A stretch of DNA of 64,000 nt from Luteibacter sp. UNC138MFCol5.1 (GCF_900110505.1 NZ_FODZ01000001.1:1-64000); one strand, 5' to 3'. Positions 8,414 through 18,439 are shown, numbered from the stretch's first letter. A program made the numbers and translations. The notes: a model not told the origin generated them from the letters alone.

Positions 8414-10753
8414 CTAGAAAGGCAACGCGAGGGACTTGTCGACCGCCAGCACGCGCTGGCGGAACGATTGCTTGATGCGCTCGAGACTCCTGGCGCTATC
8501 GGCATCGAACCGGAAGATGAGTGCGGGCGACGTATTGGACGCCCGGACAAGTCCGAAGCCGTCCGCCCAGTCCACGCGAACACCATCGATCGTCGTGATC
8601 CGCGCATCGTCGAACGTCGCCGACGCGCGGAACGCGTCCATGAAACGGAAGTGCGCGCCCTCTTCCATGGGCAGACGCAGTTCGGGTGTCGAGACGCTCT
8701 TGGGCAGCGTGTCGAACAGCTCCGCCACGCTGCGTTCCTCCACGTCGCCGGCGACGATCTCGAGCAGGCGCGCCGCGGCGTAGATACCGTCGTCGAAACC
8801 GTACCAGCGATTGTTGTCGGCGAAGAAGAAGTGGCCGCTCATCTCGCCGGCGAGCGCCGCGCCCGTCTCGCGCAGCTTGGCCTTCATCAGCGAGTGCCCC
8901 GTGCGCCACATCAGCGGCACGCCGGCCGACTGCTGGATCACGCCACGCAGGTGGCCGGTGCACTTCACGTCGTAGATGATCGTGGCGCCGGGATTGCGTG
9001 CGAGCACGTCCTGCGCGAAGAGCATCAGCAGGCGATCGGGCCACACGATCTCGCCCGCCTGCGTCACGACGCCCAGCCGGTCGCCGTCGCCGTCGAACGC
9101 GATGCCGAGGTCGGCGCCGATCGTGTGCACGGCGGCGATGAGGTCGGCGAGGTTGCGCGGATCGGATGGATCGGGATGGTGGTTCGGGAACTGACCGTCG
9201 ACATCGCAGTACAACGGGATCACTTCACAACCGATGTCCTCGAGCACGCGCGGGGCCACCGCCCCCGCCACGCCGTTGCCGGCGTCGACGACGACCTTGA
9301 GGCGCCGCTCGGCGGCGACGTCGCCGGCGATGCGGGCCACGTATGCCTCGGTCGCCGACTGCTCGCGCCAGGTGCCCACGCCGTCGCTGGGCAGATTGCC
9401 CGCCACGATGCGCCGATGCAGGTCGGCGATCGCGTCTTCGGAGAGCGTCTCGCCGCCGATCACGATCTTGAAGCCGTTGTGGTCGGCCGGATTGTGGCTG
9501 CCCGTGACCGAGACGGCGCAACCCGTGCCGAAGTGGTACGCGGCGAAGTAGACGACCGGTGTCGGCACCATGCCGAGGTCGATCACGTCGATGCCGGCGG
9601 CCCGCAGGCCGTCCGACAGGGCGTGGGCCAGCTCGGCACCGGAGAGCCGCCCGTCGCGCCCGACGACGATCTCGCGGAGGTCGGCGTCGAGCATGCGCGC
9701 GCCGATGGCCTGGCCGATGCGATGGGCGATGTCGGCGGTGAGCGTCTTACCGACCACGCCGCGGATGTCGTACGCGCGGAAAATCGCCGGATCGAGCGAC
9801 GGCTCGCCGGCCGGCGGAGCGGCGACGGGCGTGGGCGCCACGACGGCGGCCGGCGTGGGCGTCGGGGGCAGCCTCGGCTTGCGCACGATGTCGGCCACCA
9901 TCACGTCCGGCTCGGGCATCGCCTCGGGTTCGACGGCCGGGCGGCGACGCAGCCCCCAGAGCAGTAAGGCGCCACCGCCGAGTCCCACCAGCGACAGCAA
10001 CGCGCCGAGCGCCTCCGAGTGCGGAATGACGATGAAGGCCTTGGGCATCGCGGCGAACACGAAGAGCGACGTGCCCTCCACACGCTGCCCTTCGGCTTCG
10101 AGTTCGGCGGACCGGGAACCGACGTCCAGCAGGCGCAGGCTCTCGCGCCCCTCGCCCTGACGCAGCTCGAGGCGGCCACCGCCCGGCGACGCGGCATCGA
10201 ACCGGGCCGCGATGTCGTCGAAGGGGTATTCGAGCCAGATCCAGGCGCGAACCGTGCCCTCGCCCGCCACCGGCTCGACCATGGATAGCCGTCGCTCGCC
10301 GTCCTTCAGCGACGTGGACGCCCGCGGCGGTCCGCTGCCGCCCAGGGCGGCCATGAGCTGCGCGGCCTTCGCGTAGCCGAACTCCCGGTAGTTGGCACGC
10401 ACCACCTCGTCCAGGCCGCCGCTGTAGACCTCGACGACGCGGACGGAAGGGAGCGCGGCGCGCAGCCGTTCCGCGGCCGCGGCGTGATCGTCGATGGACG
10501 TCGCGATGCCGCCCGCCACGAGTGCGCGCTGCAGGGCCTCGCGCTTGCCCGCGATCAGCGCGCCGAGTTCACGCGTGGTGTCCCGCTGGGCCGCATGCGT
10601 GCGTTCGGCGGCACTTCCCTCATCGGCGATCAGCCAGGTCTGCCATGCGCAGAAAACGCCGGCGACGAGCAGCAACGTCGCGCCCGCCAGGGGCAGCAAA
10701 CGTCGCAGATCCACACGGGACATGCGTCCCGCCCCTCCCTCTTTCGATGCCAT
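8414..10753 (-). CDS. algC: Membrane-anchored phosphomannomutase/phosphoglucomutase
   Basis: Interconverts hexose-1- and hexose-6-phosphates for surface polysaccharides and LPS. The 779-residue protein carries an extra N-terminal half: a membrane segment near residues 15-35, an apparently periplasmic region, a second membrane segment near 240-265 and a proline/alanine-rich linker. The enzyme domain starts at FRAYDIRGVVG (about residue 327). The catalytic serine loop SVTGSHNPADHNG, the metal loop AFDGDGDRLGVV and the sugar loop GEMSGH are intact. This long form is known in pseudomonads and xanthomonads. It follows dut by 26 bp. An alternative start is the ATG at 10723. Confidence 0.92.
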   Translation of the reverse strand: MASKEGGAGRMSRVDLRRLLPLAGATLLLVAGVFCAWQTWLIADEGSAAERTHAAQRDTTRELGALIAGKREALQRALVAGGIATSIDDHAAAAERLRAALPSVRVVEVYSGGLDEVVRANYREFGYAKAAQLMAALGGSGPPRASTSLKDGERRLSMVEPVAGEGTVRAWIWLEYPFDDIAARFDAASPGGGRLELRQGEGRESLRLLDVGSRSAELEAEGQRVEGTSLFVFAAMPKAFIVIPHSEALGALLSLVGLGGGALLLWGLRRRPAVEPEAMPEPDVMVADIVRKPRLPPTPTPAAVVAPTPVAAPPAGEPSLDPAIFRAYDIRGVVGKTLTADIAHRIGQAIGARMLDADLREIVVGRDGRLSGAELAHALSDGLRAAGIDVIDLGMVPTPVVYFAAYHFGTGCAVSVTGSHNPADHNGFKIVIGGETLSEDAIADLHRRIVAGNLPSDGVGTWREQSATEAYVARIAGDVAAERRLKVVVDAGNGVAGAVAPRVLEDIGCEVIPLYCDVDGQFPNHHPDPSDPRNLADLIAAVHTIGADLGIAFDGDGDRLGVVTQAGEIVWPDRLLMLFAQDVLARNPGATIIYDVKCTGHLRGVIQQSAGVPLMWRTGHSLMKAKLRETGAALAGEMSGHFFFADNNRWYGFDDGIYAAARLLEIVAGDVEERSVAELFDTLPKSVSTPELRLPMEEGAHFRFMDAFRASATFDDARITTIDGVRVDWADGFGLVRASNTSPALIFRFDADSARSLERIKQSFRQRVLAVDKSLALPF

Positions 10754-10779
10754 GTCGCCCCTTCGCTACCCCGGCAGAA

Positions 10780-11235
10780 TCAGCCAACACCCGTCGAGCC
10801 GAATCCTCCCTCGCCCCGCTGCGAGGGGGTGAACCCTTCTACCACCCGGAGGCGCGCTCGGCCGACCGGCACGAGCAATAATTGCGCAATCCGGTCGCCG
10901 GGCGCGATGGTCACCGGCGCGCTTCCGCGGTTCCAGCACGAGATCATCAACGGGCCCTGGTAGTCCGCGTCGATGACGCCGACGAGGTTGCCCATCACGA
11001 GTCCCTGCTTATGACCCAGGCCGGAGCGCGGCACGATCAGTGCGCACCATGCCGGATCGCCGATGTGGATCGCCAGTCCCGAGGGCACCAGCACGCTCTC
11101 TCCCGGTACCAGCGTCAGCGGCGCATCCACCGCCGCGCGCAGGTCCATGCCCGCGCTGCCCGCGGTGGCCGGTTCCGGCAGCGGAATGGAGCTGCCCAGG
11201 CGCGGATCGAGGATCTTCAGTTCGATGTCTATCAA
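10780..11235 (-). CDS. dut: dUTP diphosphatase
   Basis: Hydrolyses dUTP to dUMP, keeping uracil out of DNA and feeding thymidylate synthesis. The 151-residue protein has the five trimeric dUTPase motifs: [35 protein letters not shown] and the C-terminal [10 protein letters not shown] arm. The start codon is TTG: TTGA overlaps the coaBC stop by 4 bp, and no ATG or GTG gives the proper N-terminus. It is the middle gene of coaBC-dut-algC. Confidence 0.97.
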   Translation of the reverse strand: MIDIELKILDPRLGSSIPLPEPATAGSAGMDLRAAVDAPLTLVPGESVLVPSGLAIHIGDPAWCALIVPRSGLGHKQGLVMGNLVGVIDADYQGPLMISCWNRGSAPVTIAPGDRIAQLLLVPVGRARLRVVEGFTPSQRGEGGFGSTGVG

Positions 11236-12437
11236 GGCGTGGTTCCGGTGAGGAATCGTTCGGCGATGAGCGCGACGAGCCGGTGGGCCAGTTCGGTCTT
11301 GGGCATCTCGGGAAGCGCTTCGTCACCGCCATGCCAGTAGACGTGCAGCGCGTTGTCCGCCACCTCGAAACCCTTGCCGCTCGTGACATCGTTCGCCGCG
11401 ATCATGTCGATGCCCTTGCGGGCCAGCTTGCCCTGCGCGTACCCCTCGATGTCGCGGGTCTCCGCGGCGAAGCCGACGAGGTACGGGCGCACGGACTGAG
11501 CGGCGAGCGCCGCGATGATATCCGGGTTTTCGGTGAGCTCGAGGCGCAGCGGCACGCCGCCCGCCTTCTTCAGCTTGTGGTCCGCCGCTTCGACGGGGCG
11601 ATAGTCGCCCACCGCCGCCGCGCCGATGTAGATGTCGGCACCCGCGCACGCCGCCACGACGGCGTCGTGCATCTGGCGCGCGCTGCGGACGTCGACGCGC
11701 TCGACGCCCGGCGGCGTGGGAAGCGACACAGGGCCGGCCACCAGCGTCACCGACGCCCCCGCGTCGCGCGCCGCGGCGGCGACCGCGAAGCCCATGCGAC
11801 CGGAGCTCCGATTGCCGATAAAGCGCACGGGATCGATGTCTTCATACGTCGGGCCGGCGCTGACGACGACGCGCCGACCGCGCAGCGGTTGCTCGCCGAA
11901 CGACGCCACGAGGATGTCGCGCAGTTCGTGCGGTTCCAGCATGCGGCCGGAGCCGATGTCCCCGCAGGCCTGGTCGCCGTCGGCTGGGCCCAGGACGCCG
12001 ACGCCGCGGACGCGAAGCGTGCCGACGTTGGCCTGCACGGCGAGGTTCGCCCACATCTGCTGGTTCATCGCAGGCGCCACGTACACCGGCGCCGCGGTGG
12101 CCAGCACGACCGTCGTCAGAAGGTCGTCGGCATGGCCGTGCGCCAGGCGCGCGATGGTGTCGGCGCTCGCGGGCGCGATCAGGACGCGCTCGGCCCAGCG
12201 GGCGAGCTCGATATGCCCCATCGCGGCCTCGCCCTGCTCGTCCCACAGGCTCACCCGCACCGGCTGGCCGGAAAGTGCCTGGAAGGTGGTGGGCGTGACG
12301 AAATGCGTGGCGCCTTCGGTCATCACGACGCGCACCTCGGCCTCGAGGTCGCGGAGGCGCCGCACGAGTTCGCAGATCTTGTACGCGGCGATACCACCGG
12401 TAACGCCAATCAGGATGCGACGCTGGCGAAGGCTCAT
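11232..12437 (-). CDS. coaBC: Phosphopantothenoylcysteine synthetase/decarboxylase
   Basis: A bifunctional coenzyme A biosynthesis enzyme of about 401 residues. The N-terminal flavoprotein decarboxylase half contains [20 protein letters not shown] and the [15 protein letters not shown] segment. The C-terminal CTP-dependent synthetase half contains the [20 protein letters not shown] signature. The ATG at 12437 was chosen because [11 protein letters not shown] matches the family start; the 54-base upstream extension reads through non-conserved sequence. It leads the dut-algC operon and is divergent from radC. Confidence 0.96.
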   Translation of the reverse strand: MSLRQRRILIGVTGGIAAYKICELVRRLRDLEAEVRVVMTEGATHFVTPTTFQALSGQPVRVSLWDEQGEAAMGHIELARWAERVLIAPASADTIARLAHGHADDLLTTVVLATAAPVYVAPAMNQQMWANLAVQANVGTLRVRGVGVLGPADGDQACGDIGSGRMLEPHELRDILVASFGEQPLRGRRVVVSAGPTYEDIDPVRFIGNRSSGRMGFAVAAAARDAGASVTLVAGPVSLPTPPGVERVDVRSARQMHDAVVAACAGADIYIGAAAVGDYRPVEAADHKLKKAGGVPLRLELTENPDIIAALAAQSVRPYLVGFAAETRDIEGYAQGKLARKGIDMIAANDVTSGKGFEVADNALHVYWHGGDEALPEMPKTELAHRLVALIAERFLTGTTP

Positions 12438-12595
12438 GGCGGGACGGCGGTTCGGAAGGCACGTTAGCTTAACGGATTTCCACCATCGCACTTCCGGAGC
12501 GATTTTTCAGAATCGTTCTATCGCCACATCGCGATCGCAACCCTACCTTGTACATCGTGCCGCAACCCCCGTGCGGCCCTCATCGAAGGGAAGCC

Positions 12596-13351
12596 ATGAA
12601 GTCGCCCACGAATCCGCCCTCCACGGTCCGCGATGCCACCGTGCCACCCGTCGCGTATCGCCAGCCGCCGATCCGGCAATGGGCCGCCAACGACCGGCCG
12701 CGGGAGCGGCTGTACGCGCACGGTGCGGCGGCGCTGTCCGACGCCGAGCTACTGGCCGTTCTGATCGGCAACGGCACGGCGGGCTGCGACGCCGTCGCGA
12801 CGGGGCGCGCCCTGCTTTCCCGCGCGGGTAGCCTCGGCCGCCTCCTCGCCGAGCCGGACCACCTGCCGCCCGTGCCGGGAGTCGGCCCGGTAAAGCGGGC
12901 GCGGCTGGTCGCCGCCCTGGAGCTGGCGCGTCGCGCCCTGGGCGAAGGACTGACCGACCTGCCCCGCATCGAGAGCCCGCGCGACAGTGCGCAGTACCTG
13001 CAGGCGCGACTGAGTCACCTGTCGCACGAGGTGTTCGCCTGCCTCTTCCTGGACACCAGGCATCGGGTCCTCGCGTATGAGGAACTGTTCCGCGGCACCA
13101 TCGACGGTGCCAGCGTCTATCCCCGCGAGGTGGTACGCGCATGCCTGCGCCATCACGCCAGCGCGGTCATCCTCGCCCACAACCACCCCTCGGGCGTCCC
13201 GGAGCCCAGCCGGGCCGACCGCGACATCACGCAGGTCCTGGTCGACGCGCTCGCCCTGATGGACATTCGCGTGCTCGATCACATCGTGGTGGGACGGGGC
13301 GAACCCGTTTCCATGGCGGAGCGGGGCCTGCTGCTGGCCAGGAGCCGCTGA
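12596..13351 (+). CDS. radC: RadC/JAMM-family protein
   Basis: A 251-residue protein with an N-terminal helix-hairpin-helix-like region ([16 protein letters not shown]) and a C-terminal MPN/JAMM domain with the metal motif HNHPSG at 195-200 followed by an Asp near 208. RadC is widespread and linked to DNA repair or competence, but its biochemical role is unsettled. The ATG at 12596 has GAAGGGA upstream. It follows no operon partner; the next stretch to argS is non-coding. Confidence 0.95.
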   Translation: MKSPTNPPSTVRDATVPPVAYRQPPIRQWAANDRPRERLYAHGAAALSDAELLAVLIGNGTAGCDAVATGRALLSRAGSLGRLLAEPDHLPPVPGVGPVKRARLVAALELARRALGEGLTDLPRIESPRDSAQYLQARLSHLSHEVFACLFLDTRHRVLAYEELFRGTIDGASVYPREVVRACLRHHASAVILAHNHPSGVPEPSRADRDITQVLVDALALMDIRVLDHIVVGRGEPVSMAERGLLLARSR

Positions 13352-13357
13352 GCGGCC

Positions 13358-13392
13358 AAAAAAAGACGGCGCGAGTGCCGCTCGCGCCGTCT
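13358..13392 (-). terminator. Intrinsic terminator oriented for minus-strand transcription
   Basis: AGACGGCGCGAG and CTCGCGCCGTCT form a perfect 12-bp stem with a TGCCG loop. On the minus strand it is followed by seven T residues; on the plus strand no T-run follows. It therefore ends transcripts running leftward, yet there is no recognisable minus-strand gene between it and argS. Confidence 0.75.
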
Positions 13393-13797
13393 GGGGGTCA
13401 CCTTTCGAGGGAGGGGTGGGCGACCGTCGTGCCGTTGGGCCGGGGAGACACCGGGCACGAGAGACATTGTGACGATGAGCGATGACAGCGCCGTGACGTG
13501 CCGCTTTCGCGCCTGCTTCGCCACTGCGCCGTCGAAGTTATGCACACGGGCGCTTTTTCCCACTTGGCCGTCACAGTTGCTGTCCCGGCGCAAGTCAGGA
13601 TTGCAATGCATTGATTTAAATGATTTTCATGTGTTGCAGGGTCATGTCACGATGCGTACCTGCCTGTCGCCGTCCTGGCGGCTCCGTCTTGCCCACAGAG
13701 TTATCCACAGGCTGTGGATGGACGGGCTCCCCCGGCCGGCCGACGGCCGCGCGCCATCTGATAGGATTGCCGGTTCCATATCCGCGTCGCCCATCCC
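13393..13797. other. Gene-free radC-argS interval with DnaA-like boxes
   Basis: I see no credible protein-coding gene here. The stretch contains two matches to the DnaA box TTATNCACA (13538-13546 and 13701-13709). The second sits in a near-perfect palindrome, ATCCACAG-G-CTGTGGAT (13703-13719). An AT-rich tract lies around 13605-13635. The main chromosomal origin normally lies beside dnaA, so this more likely reflects DnaA-dependent regulation or titration, or a small RNA ending at 13358. Confidence 0.4.
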
Positions 13798-15486
13798 GTG
13801 AAACAAGAGCTGAAACAACTCGTCCTGCAGGCCATCGGCGCATTGCGGGAGTCCGGCAAACTGCCGTCCGACTTCGTGGCCCCGGATTTCGTGATCGAGC
13901 GGACCCGCAACCGCGAGCACGGCGATTTCGCGACCAACGCGGCGATGATGATGGCCAAGTCCGCCGGCCGGAAGCCGCGCGACATCGCGACCGATCTCGT
14001 CGAGGCCATGCCGGCCTCGGTCCGGGTGGGCAAGGTGGAGATCGCCGGACCGGGCTTCATCAATTTCTCGCTGGCGCCGGCCGCGTTCCACGCGGAGATC
14101 GAGCGCGCCCTCGCGGAAACCGACCGCTACGGCCGCAACCGCGATGGCGCCGGCCGCACCGCGGGCGTGGAGTTCGTGTCGGCCAACCCGACGGGCCCGC
14201 TGCACGTCGGCCACGGCCGCGCGGCGGCCATCGGTGACAGCATCGCGCGTCTTCTCGATGCGGCGGGCTGGAAAGTGTTCCGCGAGTTCTACTACAACGA
14301 CGCCGGTGTCCAGATCGCCAACCTGGCGCTTTCCACGCAGGCCCGCGCCAGGGGCATCGCCCCGGACGAAGCGGGCTGGCCGGAATCCGGCTACCGTGGC
14401 GACTACATCGCCGACGTGGCGCGTGCCTTCCTGGCCGGCGAATCGGTCGAGGCCGACGGCGAAACCGTCGTCGCCACCGGCGATGCCGACAACCTGGACG
14501 ACGTACGCCGCTTCGCCGTCGCTTACCTGCGCCACGAGCAGGACCTCGACCTCAAGGCCTTCGGCGTCGGCTTCGACGTCTACTACCTCGAGTCGTCGCT
14601 ATATGGCGAAGGCAAGGTCGACGAGACCGTTCGCGAACTCGTCGCCCACGGCCACACCTACGAGGAAGGCGGCGCGCTATGGCTGCGCTCGACGGACTTC
14701 GGTGACGACAAGGACCGCGTCATGCGCAAGTCCGACGGCACGTTCACCTACTTCCTTCCCGACGTGGCCTACCACCGCACCAAGTGGCAGCGCGGCTATG
14801 AGCGCGCCATCACCGAGCTGGGCTCCGACCACCACGGTTCGCTCGCCCGCGTGAAGGCCGGCCTGCAGGCGCTGGACACCGGGATTCCGAAGAACTGGCC
14901 CGAGTACGTGCTGCACCAGATGGTGACGGTGATGCGCGGCGGCGAGGAGGTGAAGATCTCCAAGCGTGCCGGCTCCTACGTCACGCTGCGCGACCTCATC
15001 GACGAGGCCGGCCGCGACGCCACGCGTTATTTCCTGATCGCGCGCAAGGCCGATTCGCAGCTGGTGTTCGACATCGACCTCGCCCGCTCGCAGAGCAACG
15101 ACAACCCCGTCTACTACATCCAGTACGCCCACGCCCGCGCCAGCCGCGTGTTCCGCGAACTGGCGGAGCGCGGCCTGGCGACCGATCGCGGCAACGGGAT
15201 CGCGAAGCTTGGCCGTCTCGACACGGAGCACGAGTCGATCCTGATGGTCGAGCTCTCGCGCTACCCCGAGATCGTGGAGTCCGCCGCGGCGAACCTGGAA
15301 CCGCACCTGATCGCGCAGTACCTGCGCGAACTCGCGGGCGCGCTGCACAGCTTCTATCACGAGCACAAATGGATCGTCGACGACGCCGATCTGCGTGACG
15401 CGCGCCTCGCGCTGGTGGCCGCCACGCAGCAGGTGCTCAGGAACGGTCTGGATCTGCTGGGCATTTCGGCCCCGGAGAGCATGTAA
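13798..15486 (+). CDS. argS: Arginyl-tRNA synthetase
   Basis: A 562-residue class I aminoacyl-tRNA synthetase charging tRNA-Arg. It has an N-terminal ArgRS-specific domain, the HIGH-equivalent HVGH in [14 protein letters not shown], the substrate segment EFYYNDAG and a C-terminal anticodon-binding helical domain. As in many ArgRS proteins there is no exact [18 protein letters not shown] occupies its place. The start is the GTG at 13798. The next gene begins immediately after its stop codon, so the two are cotranscribed. Confidence 0.97.
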   Translation: MKQELKQLVLQAIGALRESGKLPSDFVAPDFVIERTRNREHGDFATNAAMMMAKSAGRKPRDIATDLVEAMPASVRVGKVEIAGPGFINFSLAPAAFHAEIERALAETDRYGRNRDGAGRTAGVEFVSANPTGPLHVGHGRAAAIGDSIARLLDAAGWKVFREFYYNDAGVQIANLALSTQARARGIAPDEAGWPESGYRGDYIADVARAFLAGESVEADGETVVATGDADNLDDVRRFAVAYLRHEQDLDLKAFGVGFDVYYLESSLYGEGKVDETVRELVAHGHTYEEGGALWLRSTDFGDDKDRVMRKSDGTFTYFLPDVAYHRTKWQRGYERAITELGSDHHGSLARVKAGLQALDTGIPKNWPEYVLHQMVTVMRGGEEVKISKRAGSYVTLRDLIDEAGRDATRYFLIARKADSQLVFDIDLARSQSNDNPVYYIQYAHARASRVFRELAERGLATDRGNGIAKLGRLDTEHESILMVELSRYPEIVESAAANLEPHLIAQYLRELAGALHSFYHEHKWIVDDADLRDARLALVAATQQVLRNGLDLLGISAPESM

Positions 15487-16236
15487 ATGGCAACACGCAA
15501 GAAGGGCAAGGGCCGCCAGGCCGTCCGCAACGGCTCGAGCGGCATGCCAGGCTGGAGCTGGGCGCTGATCGGCATCCTCGCCGGCGCCCTGCTCATGGCC
15601 TTCGCGATGCGCGGCACGTGGATGCCGATGATGCGCCAGCACCAGGGCCCGGAACCGAACCCGCAGGCCACCGCGCAGAAGGGCAGCGATCCGGGCGTCG
15701 TCGACCAGGCCGAGGCGGAGAAGCCGAAGAAGCCCTCGTACGATTTCTATTCGGTGCTCTCCGAGAAAGAGGTCCGCATTCCCGACGCCGAGATCCGGGC
15801 GCAGGCGAGCGCCGAAGCGCAGCAGAAGCAGCAGCAACAGGCCGCGCAGGCGCAGGCACAGGCCGCGGCGGCGCAACAGGCACAGGCGCAGGCGCAGCAG
15901 CAGGCGCAGACGACCGCCGCGGCGGCGAACCTGCCGAAGGCGACGACGCAGACGGTGACCGCGACGCCGTCGCAGCCGGCACCAGCCGCGGCGTCGGGCA
16001 GCTCCGGGTACCTGCTCCAGGTGGGCGCGTTCCCGAGCGCGGCGGATGCCGAGGCTCTCAAGGCAAAGCTCGCGCTGCAGGGTTTCGTGGCCAACGTTCA
16101 GTCGGTCAAGGTCGGTGCGCAGACCTACAACCGCGTCCGCCTCGGCCCCTTCAAGTCGGCCACCGATCTGGAGAGCACGAAACAGCGCCTGCAGTCCGCC
16201 GGCATCAGCGCCATCGCCCTGAAAGAAGGCAGCTGA
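15487..16236 (+). CDS. SPOR-domain inner-membrane protein, FtsN-like
   Basis: A 249-residue bitopic protein with a basic cytosolic tail, a membrane segment near residues 20-42, a long Gln/Ala-rich low-complexity linker (about 105-145) and a C-terminal SPOR domain (YLLQVGAFPSAADAEALKAK to the end). SPOR domains bind denuded septal glycan, so a role in cell division is likely. The argS-SPOR order is familiar in xanthomonads. Its ATG directly abuts the argS stop. Confidence 0.85.
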   Translation: MATRKKGKGRQAVRNGSSGMPGWSWALIGILAGALLMAFAMRGTWMPMMRQHQGPEPNPQATAQKGSDPGVVDQAEAEKPKKPSYDFYSVLSEKEVRIPDAEIRAQASAEAQQKQQQQAAQAQAQAAAAQQAQAQAQQQAQTTAAAANLPKATTQTVTATPSQPAPAAASGSSGYLLQVGAFPSAADAEALKAKLALQGFVANVQSVKVGAQTYNRVRLGPFKSATDLESTKQRLQSAGISAIALKEGS

Positions 16237-16257
16237 TCCGTCGTGGCCCGCGCGACG

Positions 16258-16289
16258 AAAAGACCGCCCTCGTGGCGGTCTTTTTCTTT
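16258..16289 (+). terminator. Intrinsic terminator after argS-SPOR
   Basis: AAGACCGCC-CTCGT-GGCGGTCTT followed by TTTCTTT is a canonical terminator. An almost identical hairpin recurs after the second and third tandem paralogues further on (17689 and 18471), which suggests the element was copied along with the duplications. Confidence 0.9.
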
Positions 16290-16414
16290 GCAAGGAACGG
16301 CGCGCGGTTGCCGCTTTCGTGCCCGTTGACGCCAGTGGGATCCCGGCGTAGACCTGCGCGAACCGATGGGTATCCAGGGAGGACACCCGCGGTTGCCAAG
16401 CTCAAGGAGGAGTC

Positions 16415-16927
16415 ATGCGCAACGCCAGAACGAAAGGGGCCGGCCGCCTCATCGATACGCTCGCGACGCGGCTCGAAACGCGCCATCGGAGCGAATGGGG
16501 ATTTTCATGTACCGTCAACGACGTGTTCGTGATGAGTGCCGTCGCGCGTGCTGAAGAGGATCTGCACCCGTTGACGGGCGATCGCTTCTTCATGGTGGAC
16601 GACGCATGGACCGAGCGTTCCGCGCTGATCCAGTTGCTGGCGTTCCCGGCCGCCGGCCATGCTCACGCGGCGAGCGGCCGATACGACATTGGCCTATCGG
16701 AACAGCCCGGGAGCGGCGAAGCCGTTTACTTCGAAGAATGGCCGTTGGGATTCATCAGGTTTCTCCCGACCGGCGGCTGGATCGAGATTGAGTTCGCCGC
16801 TGATCGCACGAGCGTCGAGGGCACGTTCGAGTTCGACGCCACGAACGACACCGAGGGCAATCGATTTATCCGCCGCGGCAAGTTCTTCCTCCCCTACGCC
16901 GATCTCCCGGACCCCAACGCGCCTTAG
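16415..16927 (+). CDS. Divergent, leaderless member of a tandem unknown family (copy A)
   Basis: I do not recognise this 170-residue protein. Its C-terminal 110 residues align by eye with the three genes that follow: HAASGRYDIG against HAVSGRYQLG, GWIEIEFAADRTSVEGTFEF against GWVDVQFSPDRTHVDVTFEF, and a shared proline-rich end. Unlike them it has no evident Sec signal peptide; the N-terminus is basic and polar. The start is firm because AAGGAGGAG precedes the ATG. A cytosolic member beside secreted paralogues is odd and may mark a partner or an ancestral copy. Confidence 0.65.
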   Translation: MRNARTKGAGRLIDTLATRLETRHRSEWGFSCTVNDVFVMSAVARAEEDLHPLTGDRFFMVDDAWTERSALIQLLAFPAAGHAHAASGRYDIGLSEQPGSGEAVYFEEWPLGFIRFLPTGGWIEIEFAADRTSVEGTFEFDATNDTEGNRFIRRGKFFLPYADLPDPNAP

Positions 16928-16972
16928 CGCGAACCTGTGCGTCGCTTCACGACGTGTAAGTCGACGGATTTT

Positions 16973-16986
16973 TCAGACAAGTCTGA
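16973..16986. promoter_or_regulatory. Dyad TCAGA-N4-TCTGA upstream of copy B
   Basis: TCAGA-CAAG-TCTGA is centred about 72 bp before the copy B start and embedded in CGGATTTTTCAGA...TCTGATTCTTT. The arms are identical in the two downstream copies while the 4-base spacer differs (CAAG here, ATGG there), as expected for a protein-binding operator. Confidence 0.5.
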
Positions 16987-17050
16987 TTCTTTCCGGGGTG
17001 TGGGCCGGGCAGCATGCGAGGCGCGTCCTGACACACACCACGGAGTTTTC

Positions 17051-17659
17051 ATGCACCCATCGTTCCGCTCGCGCCTGTCGCGGGCCGTCCTTCTTTCCGC
17101 TCTTTCCAGCACCGTGTTCGCCATGCCGGCGATGGCCGACGACGCCACGATGTCCATCAAGGACTTCGCCACCCGGACCCTCGAGGCGTCGGCTCTCGGC
17201 GCCCGGTCCGACGGGATCATGACGGCGTCGGTCAATGGCGGCCTTCTCATGGAGCGGCAGGCATATATGAGGGAGCTGACCTGGCAGGGCACGCCGTTTT
17301 CGACGCTTTACGGAACAGACAACGGGAAGGGAGGCTCGATAACCATTGGCGTCATCCCACGACGCGGCGAGCTGCACGCCGTCAGCGGCCGGTATGAGCT
17401 CGGCGTTCCGGAAGGCCCTGGCACAGCTTTCGCCACCTACAGAGAGTGGATTCCCGCGCCGCCCGGATTCACTGGTTTCACGTCCTTCGACATCAAGGAA
17501 GGCTGGGTCGACGTACATTTCAGTCCCGACCGGACGCGCGTGGACGTGACCTTCGAATTCGTCGCGCGGGGCGGCGAGCTCGGTACCCGCGTGGTGAAGA
17601 GCGGCCGTTTCTCCGGCCCGAACTACGACCTTCCGCCGCAAGACGTGCGGACGCCTTAA
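17051..17659 (+). CDS. Secreted tandem paralogue, unknown family (copy B)
   Basis: A 202-residue unrecognised protein with a clear Sec signal peptide (MHPSFRSRLSRAVLLSALSS then TVFAMPAMA, cleavage before DD). The mature part of about 173 residues has no cysteines or membrane segments and looks rich in beta strands. Blocks shared with copies C and D are HAVSGRY, GPGTAFA, SFDIKEGWVDV, FSPDRT, TFEFVA and GTRVVKSG. It starts exactly 780 bp before copy C. Its upstream region carries the TCAGA dyad and its 3' end a copied terminator. Extracytoplasmic location is well supported; function is unknown. Confidence 0.75.
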   Translation: MHPSFRSRLSRAVLLSALSSTVFAMPAMADDATMSIKDFATRTLEASALGARSDGIMTASVNGGLLMERQAYMRELTWQGTPFSTLYGTDNGKGGSITIGVIPRRGELHAVSGRYELGVPEGPGTAFATYREWIPAPPGFTGFTSFDIKEGWVDVHFSPDRTRVDVTFEFVARGGELGTRVVKSGRFSGPNYDLPPQDVRTP

Positions 17660-17688
17660 TCGAATTTCAGCGAGGATCGCCCGACCAT

Positions 17689-17720
17689 AAGACCGCCCTC
17701 GTGGCGGTCTTCTCTTTGAC
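17689..17720 (+). terminator. Copied terminator after copy B
   Basis: AAGACCGCC-CTCGT-GGCGGTCTT followed by CTCTTT. The stem and loop match the terminator after the SPOR gene, with a weaker T-tract. Confidence 0.7.
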
Positions 17721-17750
17721 CTGCACGCGCCACGCAAATCGTCGGATTTT

Positions 17751-17764
17751 TCAGAATGGTCTGA
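17751..17764. promoter_or_regulatory. Dyad TCAGA-N4-TCTGA upstream of copy C
   Basis: TCAGA-ATGG-TCTGA lies in the same position relative to the start as in copies B and D. About 9 bp downstream is GTAGGTATAT, a possible -10 region that copy B lacks. Confidence 0.5.
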
Positions 17765-17830
17765 TTCTTTTGTAGGTATATCCCCGGCAGGATGCACAGC
17801 GCGTCCCGACACACACACCACGGAGGCTTC

Positions 17831-18439
17831 ATGTACGGATCGTTCCGCTCGCGCCTGTCGCGCGCTGCTCTCTCTCTTGCCCTTTCCACCGGCGCTTTCG
17901 CCATGCCGGCGATGGCCGACGACGCCACGTATTCCGTGAAGGACTACGCCACCCGAACCCTCGAGGCATCGGCTCTCAGCGTACAGGGCGACGGGGTCCT
18001 GAAGGCGTTGGTCAATGACAGCCTTCTTGTAGGACGCCAGGCGTATGCGATGGAGCTATGGTTTATGGGCCAAAGTTTCACGACGTCTCGCGCAACTTAC
18101 GACGGCAAAGGCGGCTATGTTCTCCTGGGCGTGGTTCCGCCACTCGGGGAGCCGCACGCCGTCAGCGGCCGATATCAGCTCGGCGTACCGGAAGGCCCTG
18201 GCACCGCTTTCGCCAGCTTCATCGAGGACATTACCTCTCCGCCGGGATTCACTGGTGGTATCGCGAGCTTCGACATCAAGGAGGGCTGGGTCGACGTGCA
18301 GTTCAGCCCGGACCGGACACACGTGGACATGACGTTCGAGTTCGTCGCGTTCGATGACGAACTCGGTACCCGCGTGGTGAAGAGCGGCAGTTTCTCCGGT
18401 GCACCAAACCTTCCGCCGCAAGACGTGCGGACGCCTTAA
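17831..18439 (+). CDS. Secreted tandem paralogue, unknown family (copy C)
   Basis: A 202-residue unrecognised protein with a Sec signal (MYGSFRSRLSRAALSLALST then GAFAMPAMA). The first 90 bases of the gene, and most of the upstream leader, are identical to copy D, which implies recent duplication or gene conversion. The body differs from B and D mainly between residues 35 and 90 (for example ALSVQGDGVLKALVNDSLL), while the C-terminal SPDRTHVDMTFEFVAFDDE block is retained. It has its own dyad and terminator, so each copy is probably a separate transcription unit. Confidence 0.75.
   Translation: MYGSFRSRLSRAALSLALSTGAFAMPAMADDATYSVKDYATRTLEASALSVQGDGVLKALVNDSLLVGRQAYAMELWFMGQSFTTSRATYDGKGGYVLLGVVPPLGEPHAVSGRYQLGVPEGPGTAFASFIEDITSPPGFTGGIASFDIKEGWVDVQFSPDRTHVDMTFEFVAFDDELGTRVVKSGSFSGAPNLPPQDVRTP

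Noticed and set aside
12505-12525. TTTTTCAGAATCGTTCT before radC as a further copy of the secreted-family dyad
   Set aside because: The right arm is TTCTA, not TCTGA, and the surrounding sequence does not match; the shared TTTTTCAGA is too short to claim.
13530-13720. A chromosomal replication origin
   Set aside because: Only two to three DnaA-like boxes and no dnaA, dnaN or rpmH nearby; regulatory boxes are the simpler reading.
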